40,107 bases of DNA from JBIYSM02 sp044759095 (GCF_044759095.2 NZ_JBIYSM020000042.1:1-40107); one strand, 5' to 3'. Positions 7,915 to 15,872 are shown, counted from the stretch's first letter. Notes: generated by a model from the sequence alone, not told the origin. Numbers and translations are program-made.

Positions 7915-7952
7915 GGGGTACCACCAACAAAGTGCGGATTTTGTACGCTAAG
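7915..7952 (+). repeat. Left terminal inverted repeat (IRL)
   Basis: 38 bp from GGGGTACCACC to CGCTAAG. It pairs with 14528-14565 with a single mismatch (ACCACC versus ACCGCC). Confidence 0.95.
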
Positions 7953-7970
7953 CCCTGATTGACGGAAAAA

Positions 7971-8004
7971 ACGCCGGAAATCCTGTACGCTAAGGATTAC
8001 CGGC
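7971..8004. repeat. Subterminal hairpin enclosing a second IR core, left end
   Basis: Arms GCCGGAAATCCT and AGGATTACCGGC enclose GTACGCTA, the same bases found at the inner end of the terminal repeat. The tnpA reading frame originally stopped inside this loop (stop at 7990-7992). Equivalent hairpins lie inside the other two ends. Confidence 0.8.
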
Positions 8005-10599
8005 TTCGATTTTTCCTTGAATAAGTGGTAACAATGCGTTAAGGCTGGCATTTCGCTTTTGATCAAATGTGTACTCGCCAAGAAAGTTGATATGTTCCCA
8101 TCCTAAAGGCGAAATGTGGCTTAATAGATTTTCCTGAAGCGATCCTTTTTGCTTCTAATTCTCCTGAATGATCTTTGTATTGATACGACCGCGGAGTAGG
8201 TTTTCTATCTTTGGGAACTCGCCTACCTTATCAAACGAATATAACCTGGAATCTGACAAATCCCGAAGCCGTGGAGCAAACCGGAATCCGAGCAAATGAC
8301 TTAAACCAAAGACTTGATCAGTGTAGCCAGCCGTATCCGTATAATGTTCTTCAATAGACAGCTCAGATTCATGATGCAAAAGGCCATCGATGACATGCAC
8401 TGCGTCACGAGCGTTCGTATTGATGACTTTCGTATAGAACGATGAAAATTGATCGCTGACGAATCGATAAATCGTTGTTCCTTTTCCTGAGCCGTAATGA
8501 GGGTTTGCGTCAGCATGTAGGGCAGAAACGCCTACTTGAACACGCATACCATCTGATGAGGATGTACTGCCATCTCCCCAATAAGAAGCTAACGCCAACT
8601 TATGATGAAAGTTTACCAAAGTGGCCTGTGCCCGATTCATGGCATCTTCATACATTCTCCATTGAGCTACGTTTGCCATTTGATGATACGAAATACCTGG
8701 AGTAGCCTCAGCCATTTTTGTCAGCCCTATGTTCGTTCCCATTGCCATGAGAGTGGCCATAACAATGGGTCTTTCTTCAGCTTTAGGTGGACGACCAGTA
8801 GAAGCATGAACAAACAATTCATCAAACCCAGTCCAGTTGGCCACATCCATAAGCAAATCAGTTAATTTGACACGGGGCAGCATGTCATAAAGAGATAGAC
8901 TGAACGATCGGGCTTCATCTGGTACATCTTTCTCCAATCGATCAACACGAAGTTTTTCTTTATCAATGCTTATCCCTTCCAGCTCATGTAAATGATCAGA
9001 TACCCATTGTAGACGTTTAGATAACGCTTCGTATCTCTCCTGAAGATATTCTTCTGATGATAAGCTAACAGCAAGTCTGGTACCGGAGGTACGGGCATCA
9101 ACCCATTCTTGTTTAGATACCAGGTATTCATCAAAATCCTTATGCTGCTTACTTCCCACAACGGAAATATCTCCAGAACGAATATGATTACGCAGCTCTG
9201 TTAGAGCAGCCATCTCATAATAGTGTCGATTGATTAATTCATCCTCGTCATACACATGCTTTTGCCAACGATTCAGGATAAAGTCTAATGGTGCTCCATC
9301 GGGAACCTTTCGTTTCCCAGAATCATTCATTTCACGAATGGTATCTAATGCACGTAATAATGGTTCGGTTGACTGAGTAGAACGAAATTCTAATGCTCGT
9401 AGCAGAGTGGGTGTATATTTTCGGAGATAAAAGAATCGATTCTCCAATAAATCCAAATAGTCATAATCCATTGGCCGCGCCAATTTCTTTGCTTCTTCTA
9501 CCGAAGCGACTATCTTTTCCCATGGCATAACCGCCTCTAAGGTTGCAAATGGATCAAGCCCCTCGTTTCTAGCTCGGATTAGAGCTGCACCTAAATCCGC
9601 ATAATGTATGACCTTTTCATTGACGGACTTTCCATTCTGTTTCTGTATTTCTTCTTGTGCTTTACGTCCCTTTGATTGCAATATCATAATCTGCCGGTCG
9701 TGGATTTCAATCGCTTGATCGATTAAATCTTGACTGATATTTAGTAGGTAGGCGACTAAAATGGCGTATCTTTTTGTCTCGTTAAATCTCCGGAATGAAT
9801 GGGGTTCGTATCTTGCCCCTAAGCGCGCCAATTGTATGAATCGGTTAGGGTGGATCTCGCCCGTGTTTATCGATAATTCAATTCCTCGAATATACTCCAG
9901 ACGCTCAATCACTTTTAAGAATGCCTCTGGCGAGGATTGGCCAGGTACTTCCCGAAGCCAAGCTAGACGTGTTTTTCCGTTTTCTACAAATGGATCGATC
10001 AGCTTGTCTAATCTCTGTTTTTGCCATGTAGAGAGGGAAGATGTCAGCCGTTTAAAAATTCTTTCTTCTGCTCGATGACGGGTTTCCCAGACGAGTCTTT
10101 CAATTGTCGTCATGGCAGGGAGAATAATTTTCCTTTTTCGTAGTTCGTCTAGGACGGTACGAATCAGATGAGTTGGATTTCCGTTCTCCATCGCATGATG
10201 TAATAAAAATTGGGATGAGCTACGGTATTCACGCGAAGAGAAATTACGATACCCATATTCCTGACGGATCTCTTCCAGATGTTCGCGCCTGGTTGGGTCC
10301 CGTTGGGCATATAAAGGGTAGACTTCCGGATCAACATCAATTTGCTTGGCTATGTAACGCAAGACAGTCTCAGGAATATCTTTCACATCGGACAATGACC
10401 AACCAGGATACCGAAGAGTACATAACTGTACAGCGAAGCCCAAGCGATTATGATTTCTCCGGTGCCTGTTAATGATTTCAATGTCGTGTTTTGAAAAGGT
10501 ATAGTAGGTAGCAAGTTCCCATTCACTCATGTCTGGACGAATCCTCATGAGTTCATTTCTTTCGTCTGGTGTTAGTAATTCTCTTCCTCTAACCGGCAT
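7990..10599 (-). pseudogene. tnpA: Tn3-family transposase TnpA with C-terminal deletion
   Basis: Starts at ATG 10599 behind AAAGGATGA. The 814-residue open frame covers the N-terminal DUF4158-type domain and most of the DDE domain, including GDGSTSSSDG, the VIDGLLHHESEL segment, EEHYTDTAGYTD and HLLGFRFAPRLRDL. It stops at a TAG (8155-8157) just after INTKIIQEN. The same frame then continues to 7990 with LSHISPLGWEHINFLGEY, the hallmark extreme C-terminus of Tn3 transposases. About 130 residues that should lie between, carrying the catalytic Glu (the R-N-x-L-x-R...F-N-R-x-G-E region), are absent. Normal length is about 990. The gene thus has an internal deletion plus a stop, and should not catalyse transposition. 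Confidence 0.93.
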
Positions 10600-10619
10600 A
10601 AACTGCTCATCCTTTCAGA

Positions 10620-11573
10620 TTATTGCCAAGCTATTTTTTCTACTTCGGATTGTAAATCAGCGCGTGTTGCTTTGACGTAAATCATCGTTGTATCTAAGCT
10701 GTCGTGCCCCATAATTTGCGCTAACCTATGTAATGGTGTGTTGTCGGCCATGACATAGCCGAATCGATGGCGCAAATCGTGAGCACTCAATCCTTCTAAG
10801 CGAGCTAATTTCATGTATTTTTGAATGAGATGTCGTAAAGCACGTTCAGTTAAACGATCACCTGTTTTTTCTGAAGGGAATAGATACGGACTATCAGGAG
10901 ATAAGTCCGCCAAATACTTTTCCAAGATGGACCGGCAGGTTGCATTCAGCGGTACTTCTCGTTGCTTGTTCCTTTTTCCTGATCGAACCGTAACCTGACC
11001 ACTTCGTTTTCCAATGATCACATCACCAGGAGCAAGATCACAGATCTCCATGGTTCGTAGTCCCGTATGGAGCATCAAAGTAATAATCGTTTGATCTCGA
11101 ATTGATCCACTATGCTCCACAGCAGCAATGAGAGCTGTTTCCTCTCTTTCGGTCATCTGCCGTGGGCTTGCCTTTTCTTCTGGTACCAACTTGACCGGTT
11201 TTGACGGATCGCGGCGAATTAAGCCTTGAGCTGAAGCCCACTCAAAAAATCGTTTTAACGTAATTAACCTACGGTTAATCGTGGCTGGTTTTAGCTTCAT
11301 TTCCTTTTGCATCACATCACGATATCTAGTGATGGTAGGTGTTGCTACATCTTCGATACGAAATGGGATAATTTCTTCAGATACTTGTTCGCTTTCAAAC
11401 CATCCGATGAAGTGCTTCAGGTCCCCACCATACTCTTTAACTGTTTTTGGTTTCAAATCTTCCTCAGTTTCGAGTATATGTATAAAGTCGCCAATGACTT
11501 TTTCTCCTTGTTCGGAAATCCCGTTTCCTGTCATCTTGAGAACCCCCAATTCTTGACTTACATTAGCGGACAT
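10620..11573 (-). CDS. tnpI: TnpI-type tyrosine recombinase
   Basis: A 317-residue phage-integrase-family site-specific recombinase that resolves transposition cointegrates. It has an N-terminal SAM-like DNA-binding domain (about 25-120) and a catalytic domain with HTGLRTMEI (Arg), a beta-hairpin Lys region (SGKRNKQREVPL), HDLRH (His-x-x-Arg), MGHDS (His) and the nucleophile in TTMIYVK (Tyr about 300). All catalytic residues are present. ATG 11573 lies within one of its own binding repeats; a second ATG at about 11534 has GGGGG upstream and could be the true start. Downstream tnpA starts 20 bp later, so the two are probably cotranscribed and repressed by TnpI binding upstream, as known for Tn4430. 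Confidence 0.92.
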   Translation of the reverse strand: MSANVSQELGVLKMTGNGISEQGEKVIGDFIHILETEEDLKPKTVKEYGGDLKHFIGWFESEQVSEEIIPFRIEDVATPTITRYRDVMQKEMKLKPATINRRLITLKRFFEWASAQGLIRRDPSKPVKLVPEEKASPRQMTEREETALIAAVEHSGSIRDQTIITLMLHTGLRTMEICDLAPGDVIIGKRSGQVTVRSGKRNKQREVPLNATCRSILEKYLADLSPDSPYLFPSEKTGDRLTERALRHLIQKYMKLARLEGLSAHDLRHRFGYVMADNTPLHRLAQIMGHDSLDTTMIYVKATRADLQSEVEKIAWQ

Positions 11574-11661
11574 GATAATCTTATCTTAACGTAAACATTA
11601 GCGGACATCAACGGTTGGCTTTAAATATTAATCATGTCCACTAATACTAATTAGCGGACAT
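11563..11661. promoter_or_regulatory. TnpI recognition/resolution site (IRS-like)
   Basis: Four copies of the 11-mer TTAGCGGACAT or its close variant: 11563-11573 and 11598-11608 in direct orientation, and 11634-11644 (inverted, one mismatch) facing 11651-11661. The last two form a 28-bp core with 11-bp arms and a 6-bp spacer, the classic XerC/D-like crossover geometry. The first two match the accessory direct repeats of the Tn4430 internal resolution site. It lies in the divergent gap between tnpI and the antitoxin gene, so TnpI binding would also control both promoters. Confidence 0.88.
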
Positions 11662-11681
11662 TCAGAAAGGAGATCGTTCAC

Positions 11682-11933
11682 ATGGCGGTTAGCAAAGATG
11701 ATGTGATCAAATTGTTTGAACTCCTTCCAGAAGATGCCAGACAATCAGCCTTTGATTATTTGCAGTTTTTATTCACGCGTCATACTCGGCCAGACTGGCA
11801 GGAAATTGAGAAGATGGAACCGGACGCAGAACCTCTCACAGAAGAAGAACTTCGTCAAATGAAAAGTGATGCCGGTTACGTTACGGGGGAGGACGCCAAG
11901 CGTGAATTCGGGTTACAAGTTGATCTACCATAA
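11682..11933 (+). CDS. Antitoxin of a RelE/ParE-type toxin-antitoxin pair
   Basis: An 83-residue, acidic, helical protein with an N-terminal segment (KDDVIKLFELLPEDARQSAFDYLQFL) of the kind found in DUF2281/RelB-like antitoxins, and a flexible acidic C-terminus expected to wrap the toxin. ATG 11682 follows GAAAGGAGAT (11665-11674) by 7 bases. The toxin gene starts inside its 3' end, so the two are translationally coupled. It sits immediately beside the recombinase site, a usual place for toxin-antitoxin passengers in Tn3 elements. It should neutralise the toxin and autoregulate the pair. Confidence 0.85.
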   Translation: MAVSKDDVIKLFELLPEDARQSAFDYLQFLFTRHTRPDWQEIEKMEPDAEPLTEEELRQMKSDAGYVTGEDAKREFGLQVDLP

Positions 11934-12165
11934 GGATGCGGTTAAATTTTTGGGCAAGCAAGAAAAAGCCGTTCAGGAACGCATCGTGCTCGGATTGCGT
12001 GGGCTTCTTGAAGTCCCACCTATCGGAGACATTAAGCCAATGAAAGGCTACACTGGCCTTTATCGGCTCAGAGTTGGTACGTACCGTATCCTTTTTGAAG
12101 TTGATCACAATGAATTGATCGTATACATACGCGCAATCGATTCGCGCGGTGGCATATATAAATAA
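11902..12165 (+). CDS. RelE/ParE-superfamily toxin
   Basis: An 87-residue basic protein with the family's compact beta-sheet fold: YKLIYHKDAVKFLGKQ at the N-terminus, then helix-rich IVLGLRGLL, IGDIKPMKGYTGLYRLRVGTYRILFEVD and VYIRAIDSRGGIYK. The R-L-R-V-G-x-Y-R-I-x-F core is diagnostic. Whether it cleaves ribosome-bound mRNA (RelE) or poisons gyrase (ParE) cannot be decided; the residues look RelE-like. I chose GTG 11902, which follows GGGGGAGG by 9 bases and starts the conserved domain. The frame is open upstream to 11866 but that extension is not typical. It overlaps the antitoxin by 32 bp. Confidence 0.88.
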   Translation: MNSGYKLIYHKDAVKFLGKQEKAVQERIVLGLRGLLEVPPIGDIKPMKGYTGLYRLRVGTYRILFEVDHNELIVYIRAIDSRGGIYK

Positions 12166-12169
12166 ACAT

Positions 12170-12322
12170 ATGGGCCAGAAAAACTGTATTTTTTGTAGTG
12201 GTTCTTTATCTGCTGGTTATGAGCAAGAAGCCTGTTATCGATACTGGTATTACGCAAACGGCTGCGACTATCAAATTGAAGATAACTCAGAAGAAAGGGA
12301 AGTTGATCCCTTAACAAAATAA
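12170..12322 (+). CDS. 50-residue Cys-rich small ORF
   Basis: Begins at ATG 12170, four bases after the toxin stop, so it could be read by translational coupling; there is no ribosome binding site of its own. It encodes CxxC at residues 6-9 followed by two more Cys (EACYRYWYYANGC), a pattern that could hold one zinc ion, then an acidic tail. It ends at 12320-12322, right where the subterminal hairpin starts. No family recognised. It may be a real third gene of the toxin-antitoxin operon or chance. Confidence 0.4.
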   Translation: MGQKNCIFCSGSLSAGYEQEACYRYWYYANGCDYQIEDNSEEREVDPLTK

Positions 12323-12363
12323 AAGCCGGTGATTCCTTAGCGTAGGAAAAACCGGCTTTTTTC
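12323..12363. repeat. Subterminal hairpin with IR core, internal end; also a terminator
   Basis: Arms AAGCCGGT...TCCT and AGGA...ACCGGCTT enclose TAGCG, with six Ts on the + strand. Same design as the hairpins at 7971 and 14473, here also ending the toxin-antitoxin transcript. Confidence 0.75.
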
Positions 12364-12377
12364 GTAACAAAAAGTTC

Positions 12378-12415
12378 GTTAGCGTACAAAATCCACACTT
12401 GGTTGGTGGTAGCAT
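12378..12415 (-). repeat. Internal degenerate Tn3 inverted repeat
   Basis: Same orientation as the right terminal repeat. It matches it through TTAGCGTACAAAATCC and the following CACTT-GTTGG-GGTA with a few changes, but the outermost GGGG is lost. It is probably the original right end of the element, now inactive. Confidence 0.85.
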
Positions 12416-12505
12416 TTCTAAAATGAAACGGTAATTTTTGTTCGTTGCATCTGAATCTTTTAATCAGTAACATACAAATAATAAATCAGAAAGGGAGTAT
12501 TTTGG

Positions 12506-13069
12506 GTGAAAAATAAGCGTCATCTTTATTCAGTTATCCTAATAGCGGTAGTTATGGGCATATTTTCTGTAGTTTTGATGGGAGCAACTCCATCCGATTC
12601 AAAAACTGTGGACATTAATTTGGCATATTTGCAAACAGCTGCTGATACACAATTTCATAACCAAAATGTTCGTCATTTTAGTGCTGATCCTAAATCAACA
12701 GATAAAATCGTTGGTAGCATTAAGTTTGAAAGAGAAAAAGGCTTTGATGATGAGAACTTACCTTTTAAAGTTGAAGGTCAAGGATCGATTCATATAAACG
12801 GTAATGTATTCCCTTTTAAAATCAAGGATCGAGTATCTATGACAGTAAATCAAAATGGCAATTCATTCTATACTGGAAGCGCTACTGGTACCCTGCACAC
12901 AAATAAAGGCGAGGTACCCGCAGTGTTCACTATTCTCACGATTCCAGATGAAGAGAAAACATTAATTACAGTAGGCGCAGATAATATAAGCGATGAAGCT
13001 ACTGCATTGGCTTTTGGTAAGAAATTCGCTGAAGTTGATGAATACATGCAGAAAAAATTTGGCAACTAA
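12506..13069 (+). CDS. Exported protein of unknown function, transposon passenger 1
   Basis: A 187-residue protein with an N-terminal signal or anchor (about residues 7-28, ending near VVLMGATPS). The mature part is predicted beta-rich, with alternating short hydrophobic strands (GSIHINGNVFPFKIKDRVSM, SFYTGSATGTLHT) and a helical C-terminus. GTG 12506 follows AAGGGAG (12491-12497). It is the first gene of a tight three-gene rightward operon lying between the internal and outer right ends of the transposon. Codon use is AT-rich, unlike the chromosomal genes to the right. No family recognised. Confidence 0.75.
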   Translation: MKNKRHLYSVILIAVVMGIFSVVLMGATPSDSKTVDINLAYLQTAADTQFHNQNVRHFSADPKSTDKIVGSIKFEREKGFDDENLPFKVEGQGSIHINGNVFPFKIKDRVSMTVNQNGNSFYTGSATGTLHTNKGEVPAVFTILTIPDEEKTLITVGADNISDEATALAFGKKFAEVDEYMQKKFGN

Positions 13070-13090
13070 GAATAGTAAGGAGAAAAAAGG

Positions 13091-13927
13091 ATGCGGAAAA
13101 TATTATTGTTATTAGCCAGTGTTTGTGTATTCTCATTTACTTCCTTAACAAGTTCTGCTTTTGCTACCCACATCATTGATAACGACTTAAACAACGATGG
13201 AATTACAGATTCCGTGTATAAAGACACCTATGCTGGGGGTAAACAATTTTATGCAGTTAAGGCTGGTCCGACTAAAGGAGAACGAGTGGGAGTTTTAACT
13301 GCTCACGCAAGGAGCCCTTTCTGGAACGAGGCTGCTTTAGGAGATGAATGGATTCGTATTTTTACTGATACTGTTGGAGTTCAAAGAGAACTAAATGCTA
13401 TGACTAATACTGTTTATCCTGAGGCCATTTATGGAAAATATAAACTATGGGATGCAAATGGTGTAATTAAAAACATATATCCTCTAAGTGATGGTAGTTG
13501 GTTGTGGAATCTTGCGAAGGCAGCGATAGAGTTAATAAATCTTACACCTACTGGCCAGATTTTAACACAATTCGCAATAACTCTCGTCGAAAATATAGGA
13601 GACTATAGTTCTAAAAATGCAAATGGCGACTACGGGCAAGAAGCTTATAACTCAGTATGGTTTGGAAGCAGAAGTATTTGGTTGAATAATTCTACTCCTA
13701 CAGATTTACCTAGCACAGTCATGGGTTACGATGCGTACAAGTACACTGCTAATACCGGTGTTGTTTTTAAGTTTGAATACGAAGATAAGTTTTGGGTTTA
13801 TAAATCTGCGCATACAGTTGAGCCCATCGCCAATATTAAATATGTCATGACCCTTCAAAGTTCAGGATTACCATACGCATGGTGGACGGGTACATTTAGC
13901 GTTCCGCACAATACCTACGGCGGTTAG
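13091..13927 (+). CDS. Secreted protein with an EF-hand-like calcium loop, passenger 2
   Basis: A 278-residue protein with a clear cleavable signal peptide (cut after SSAFA, residue 25). Immediately after it is a D-x-D-x-N-x-D-G-I-x-D loop at residues 30-40, the calcium-binding pattern of dockerin or FG-GAP repeats. The rest has many aromatic residues (WLWNLAKAAIELINL, YAWWTGTF) and one amphipathic or hydrophobic segment (about 137-165), so a surface-acting or membrane-active role is possible. ATG 13091 follows AAGGAG by about 7 bases, 21 bp after passenger 1. No family recognised. Confidence 0.78.
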   Translation: MRKILLLLASVCVFSFTSLTSSAFATHIIDNDLNNDGITDSVYKDTYAGGKQFYAVKAGPTKGERVGVLTAHARSPFWNEAALGDEWIRIFTDTVGVQRELNAMTNTVYPEAIYGKYKLWDANGVIKNIYPLSDGSWLWNLAKAAIELINLTPTGQILTQFAITLVENIGDYSSKNANGDYGQEAYNSVWFGSRSIWLNNSTPTDLPSTVMGYDAYKYTANTGVVFKFEYEDKFWVYKSAHTVEPIANIKYVMTLQSSGLPYAWWTGTFSVPHNTYGG

Positions 13928-13938
13928 GGTGAATGCAA

Positions 13939-14457
13939 ATGAAAAAAAGTTCTATTTTCTGGGTAGCTATCATTGCTATTGTAATATTTAGTGTTGCGTG
14001 GGTTTCAGTTAGAGCAAATTCGTCTGAGTTACTTTCGACACTGATCAACTCCGGATCCAATAATTATGTTCAGCTTCATGAATATTCCTCTGATTTGCAA
14101 GTTGCATTAGCCGAGAAAGAAAAAGATAAGAAGCTTGAATACGCTCTTGTAGCTCTTTCTAAAGCAACAGATGCCAGAGAGGGAATAGAATTTTTAGGTC
14201 CAATTTTCCAATCCGAAGGAATTGACTCAACTTTTTTGCGTGATCGAATCAATATGATGGTGATTAACACGAGACATTACATTATGGAGATTGGAAATCA
14301 CGGTGATTCAATTAGTGAGGATTTAACAAAAAAGCTTAAAAAGGATATGCAAGATGCGCAGTTCATTACTAAGACGTTGAATCATGAATGGATTCTTCAA
14401 AAAGATTTTGAAAAAGTAAAGAATGCTATTTTAACACTCAGTAAAGAAATTGGCTAG
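13939..14457 (+). CDS. Membrane-anchored helical protein, passenger 3
   Basis: A 172-residue protein with an uncleaved-looking N-terminal helix (IFWVAIIAIVIFSVAWVSV) and an otherwise alpha-helical, charged extracytoplasmic domain (residues 35-172), which looks like a helical bundle. Two ATGs, 13933 and 13939, are close together; GGGTGAATGC gives weak support and the second (MKKSS) begins a more typical anchor. It starts within 12 bp of the passenger 2 stop, so all three are one operon. The set could be a secreted effector with accessory or protective partners, but that is speculation. Confidence 0.72.
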   Translation: MKKSSIFWVAIIAIVIFSVAWVSVRANSSELLSTLINSGSNNYVQLHEYSSDLQVALAEKEKDKKLEYALVALSKATDAREGIEFLGPIFQSEGIDSTFLRDRINMMVINTRHYIMEIGNHGDSISEDLTKKLKKDMQDAQFITKTLNHEWILQKDFEKVKNAILTLSKEIG

Positions 14458-14472
14458 ATAATCCATAGAATG

Positions 14473-14513
14473 TGGATGCCGGTGTCCTTAGCGTACAGGA
14501 TACCGGCTTTTTT
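14473..14513. repeat. Subterminal hairpin with IR core, right end; also a terminator
   Basis: Arms GCCGGTGTCCT and AGGATACCGGC enclose TAGCGTAC, followed by seven Ts. It ends the passenger operon and mirrors the hairpin inside the left end. Confidence 0.85.
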
Positions 14514-14527
14514 TCGGTCGAATAGGG

Positions 14528-14565
14528 CTTAGCGTACAAAATCCGCACTTTGTTGGCGGTACCCC
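14528..14565 (-). repeat. Right terminal inverted repeat (IRR)
   Basis: 38 bp ending GGTACCCC; inverted match to 7915-7952 with one mismatch. Confidence 0.95.
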
Positions 14566-14571
14566 ATTCCA
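14566..14571. repeat. Target-site duplication, right copy (ATTCCA)
   Basis: Same six bases as 7909-7914, flush with the right inverted repeat. Confidence 0.7.
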
Positions 14572-14673
14572 AAAGTTAGAAACGGGCCGTCAACGATTGC
14601 ATCAGAGTAACTATCCTCAACATTCACGCAGGTTCTACATTCTGGAAATAAGAATCTGGCATGAAAAAATACA

Positions 14674-14704
14674 CCCCTTGGAAAACAACGGATGAACCAA
14701 AGGG
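14674..14704 (-). terminator. Terminator of ypdA
   Basis: CCCCTTGG and CCAAAGGG pair with one mismatch. Read leftward the stem is followed by GTGTATTTTTT. It lies about 85 bases after the ypdA stop; the rest of 14572-14787 holds no gene. Confidence 0.7.
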
Positions 14705-14787
14705 TTTTTCCAATGTCTATCTAACGGGTGCACTCCTCATACATCTAAAGGGGATAATGAATCTTGTCTACAAAGAGGGTATCGGTT

Positions 14788-15765
14788 TTAATGTGCCCGC
14801 GATTTCGCCACATGCTCGGCAATCAAGCGCCCATGGAAACGGCCGTTCTCGATAAAGATCGCATTCGCATGGTGACCCGCGGCGGTTACCCCTGCGATAA
14901 AGACGCCGGGAACATTGGTCTGCATGGTTTCCGGATCATGGCAAGGTATCCCTGTTTCTTCATCGACAACCACGCCAAGCGCATGAAAAAATGTGCGATC
15001 CGGCCGATAACCGATCAGTGTAAACACAAAGTCATTCTCGAGGGTTTGCATTTCTCCATCCACGTCGACCAGGATATGGTGCTCGTCGATACGGAGCAGG
15101 CGGGATGAATACAGCATGCGGATGCGGCCCTTTGTTACCATGCTTTCAAAAACGGGGCGAGTCCATGCCTTCACATGGGGCGAGAGCTGGGGACCGCGGC
15201 TGATGACCGTCACCTCCGCGCCGGCTCGCTCCAGGTCGAGCGCGGCATCCACAGCGGAATTGTTGCCGCCGACGATCGCCACTCTCTGACCAGTGAACGG
15301 ATGAGCTTCCTTGTAAAAAGAATAGACTTTCGGCATCTCTTCGCCAGGGATATGCAGGCGGTTGGGATGATCAAAATATCCCGTTGCGATGATGACACGG
15401 ACAGTTTCATAGTTCTGTTCCTTCCCAAACCGATTCTTTGACCTAACTTGAAAATGGGGCCCGTGCTGTCGGATCTCAACGACTTCTTCATAACTGTTGA
15501 TACGCAATTGATGGCGTTGGGCGACCAAACGATAGTAGGCAAGCGCCTCCTGACGGGTTGGCTTTTCATTGGCAGTGGTAAAGGGAATCCCTCCGATCTC
15601 CAGCAGTTCTGGCGTACTGTGGAAAACCATGTAGGTAGGGTAGCGATAGATGGAGTTAACCAGTGCCCCCTTTTCGATCAGCAGCGGATTGATTCCCACT
15701 TTCTTTAGTTCGATGGCAGCCGCTAATCCACATGGCCCTGCCCCCACAATGATGACCTCTTCCAT
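14788..15765 (-). CDS. ypdA: YpdA-family bacillithiol disulfide reductase
   Basis: A 325-residue flavoprotein of the thioredoxin-reductase-like YpdA (Bdr) group, which uses NADPH to reduce oxidised bacillithiol. The FAD-binding GxGPCG loop is at residues 8-13 and contains the conserved Cys12 typical of YpdA. The NADPH-binding GGNNSAVDAAL lies near 165-175, and the closing FAD motif (TNVPGVFIAGVTAAG) near 290. There is no CxxC redox pair, as expected for this group. I chose ATG 15765, preceded by GAGAGGAG, because the domain begins there; an upstream ATG at 15822 adds 19 atypical residues. A TATAAT box near 15807 (minus strand) is a likely -10. It implies a bacillithiol-making Bacillales. Confidence 0.92.
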   Translation of the reverse strand: MEEVIIVGAGPCGLAAAIELKKVGINPLLIEKGALVNSIYRYPTYMVFHSTPELLEIGGIPFTTANEKPTRQEALAYYRLVAQRHQLRINSYEEVVEIRQHGPHFQVRSKNRFGKEQNYETVRVIIATGYFDHPNRLHIPGEEMPKVYSFYKEAHPFTGQRVAIVGGNNSAVDAALDLERAGAEVTVISRGPQLSPHVKAWTRPVFESMVTKGRIRMLYSSRLLRIDEHHILVDVDGEMQTLENDFVFTLIGYRPDRTFFHALGVVVDEETGIPCHDPETMQTNVPGVFIAGVTAAGHHANAIFIENGRFHGRLIAEHVAKSRAH

Positions 15766-15872
15766 GAGTATGTTGCTCCTCTCTAATCCGTGAAATGCTC
15801 TCTCATTATACCATTTTGACATGAAAAGGTTTTGCCCGAAAAGCTGGTTGCAGGAAGATCGATAAGGTACAG

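Larger units (their letters stand above)
7915..14565. mobile_element. Tn3-family (Tn4430-like) transposon with passenger genes, 6,651 bp
   Basis: Bounded by 38-bp terminal inverted repeats that begin GGGGTACC and end with CTTAG, differing at one base, and flanked by ATTCCA on both sides. Contents in order: defective tnpA (leftward), tnpI (leftward), a recombinase recognition site, an antitoxin-toxin pair and a small Cys-rich ORF (rightward), an internal degenerate inverted repeat, then three exported-protein genes (rightward). The tnpA-tnpI arrangement with a tyrosine recombinase and direct plus inverted repeats in the resolution site is that of the Tn4430/Tn5401 branch. Toxin-antitoxin passengers beside the resolution site are an established trait of this family. 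The transposase is damaged, so the copy is probably not self-mobile. Confidence 0.92.

Noticed and set aside
14661..14855. 64-codon frame running into ypdA
   Set aside because: Covers the ypdA terminator and the antisense of its C-terminus; no conserved sequence.
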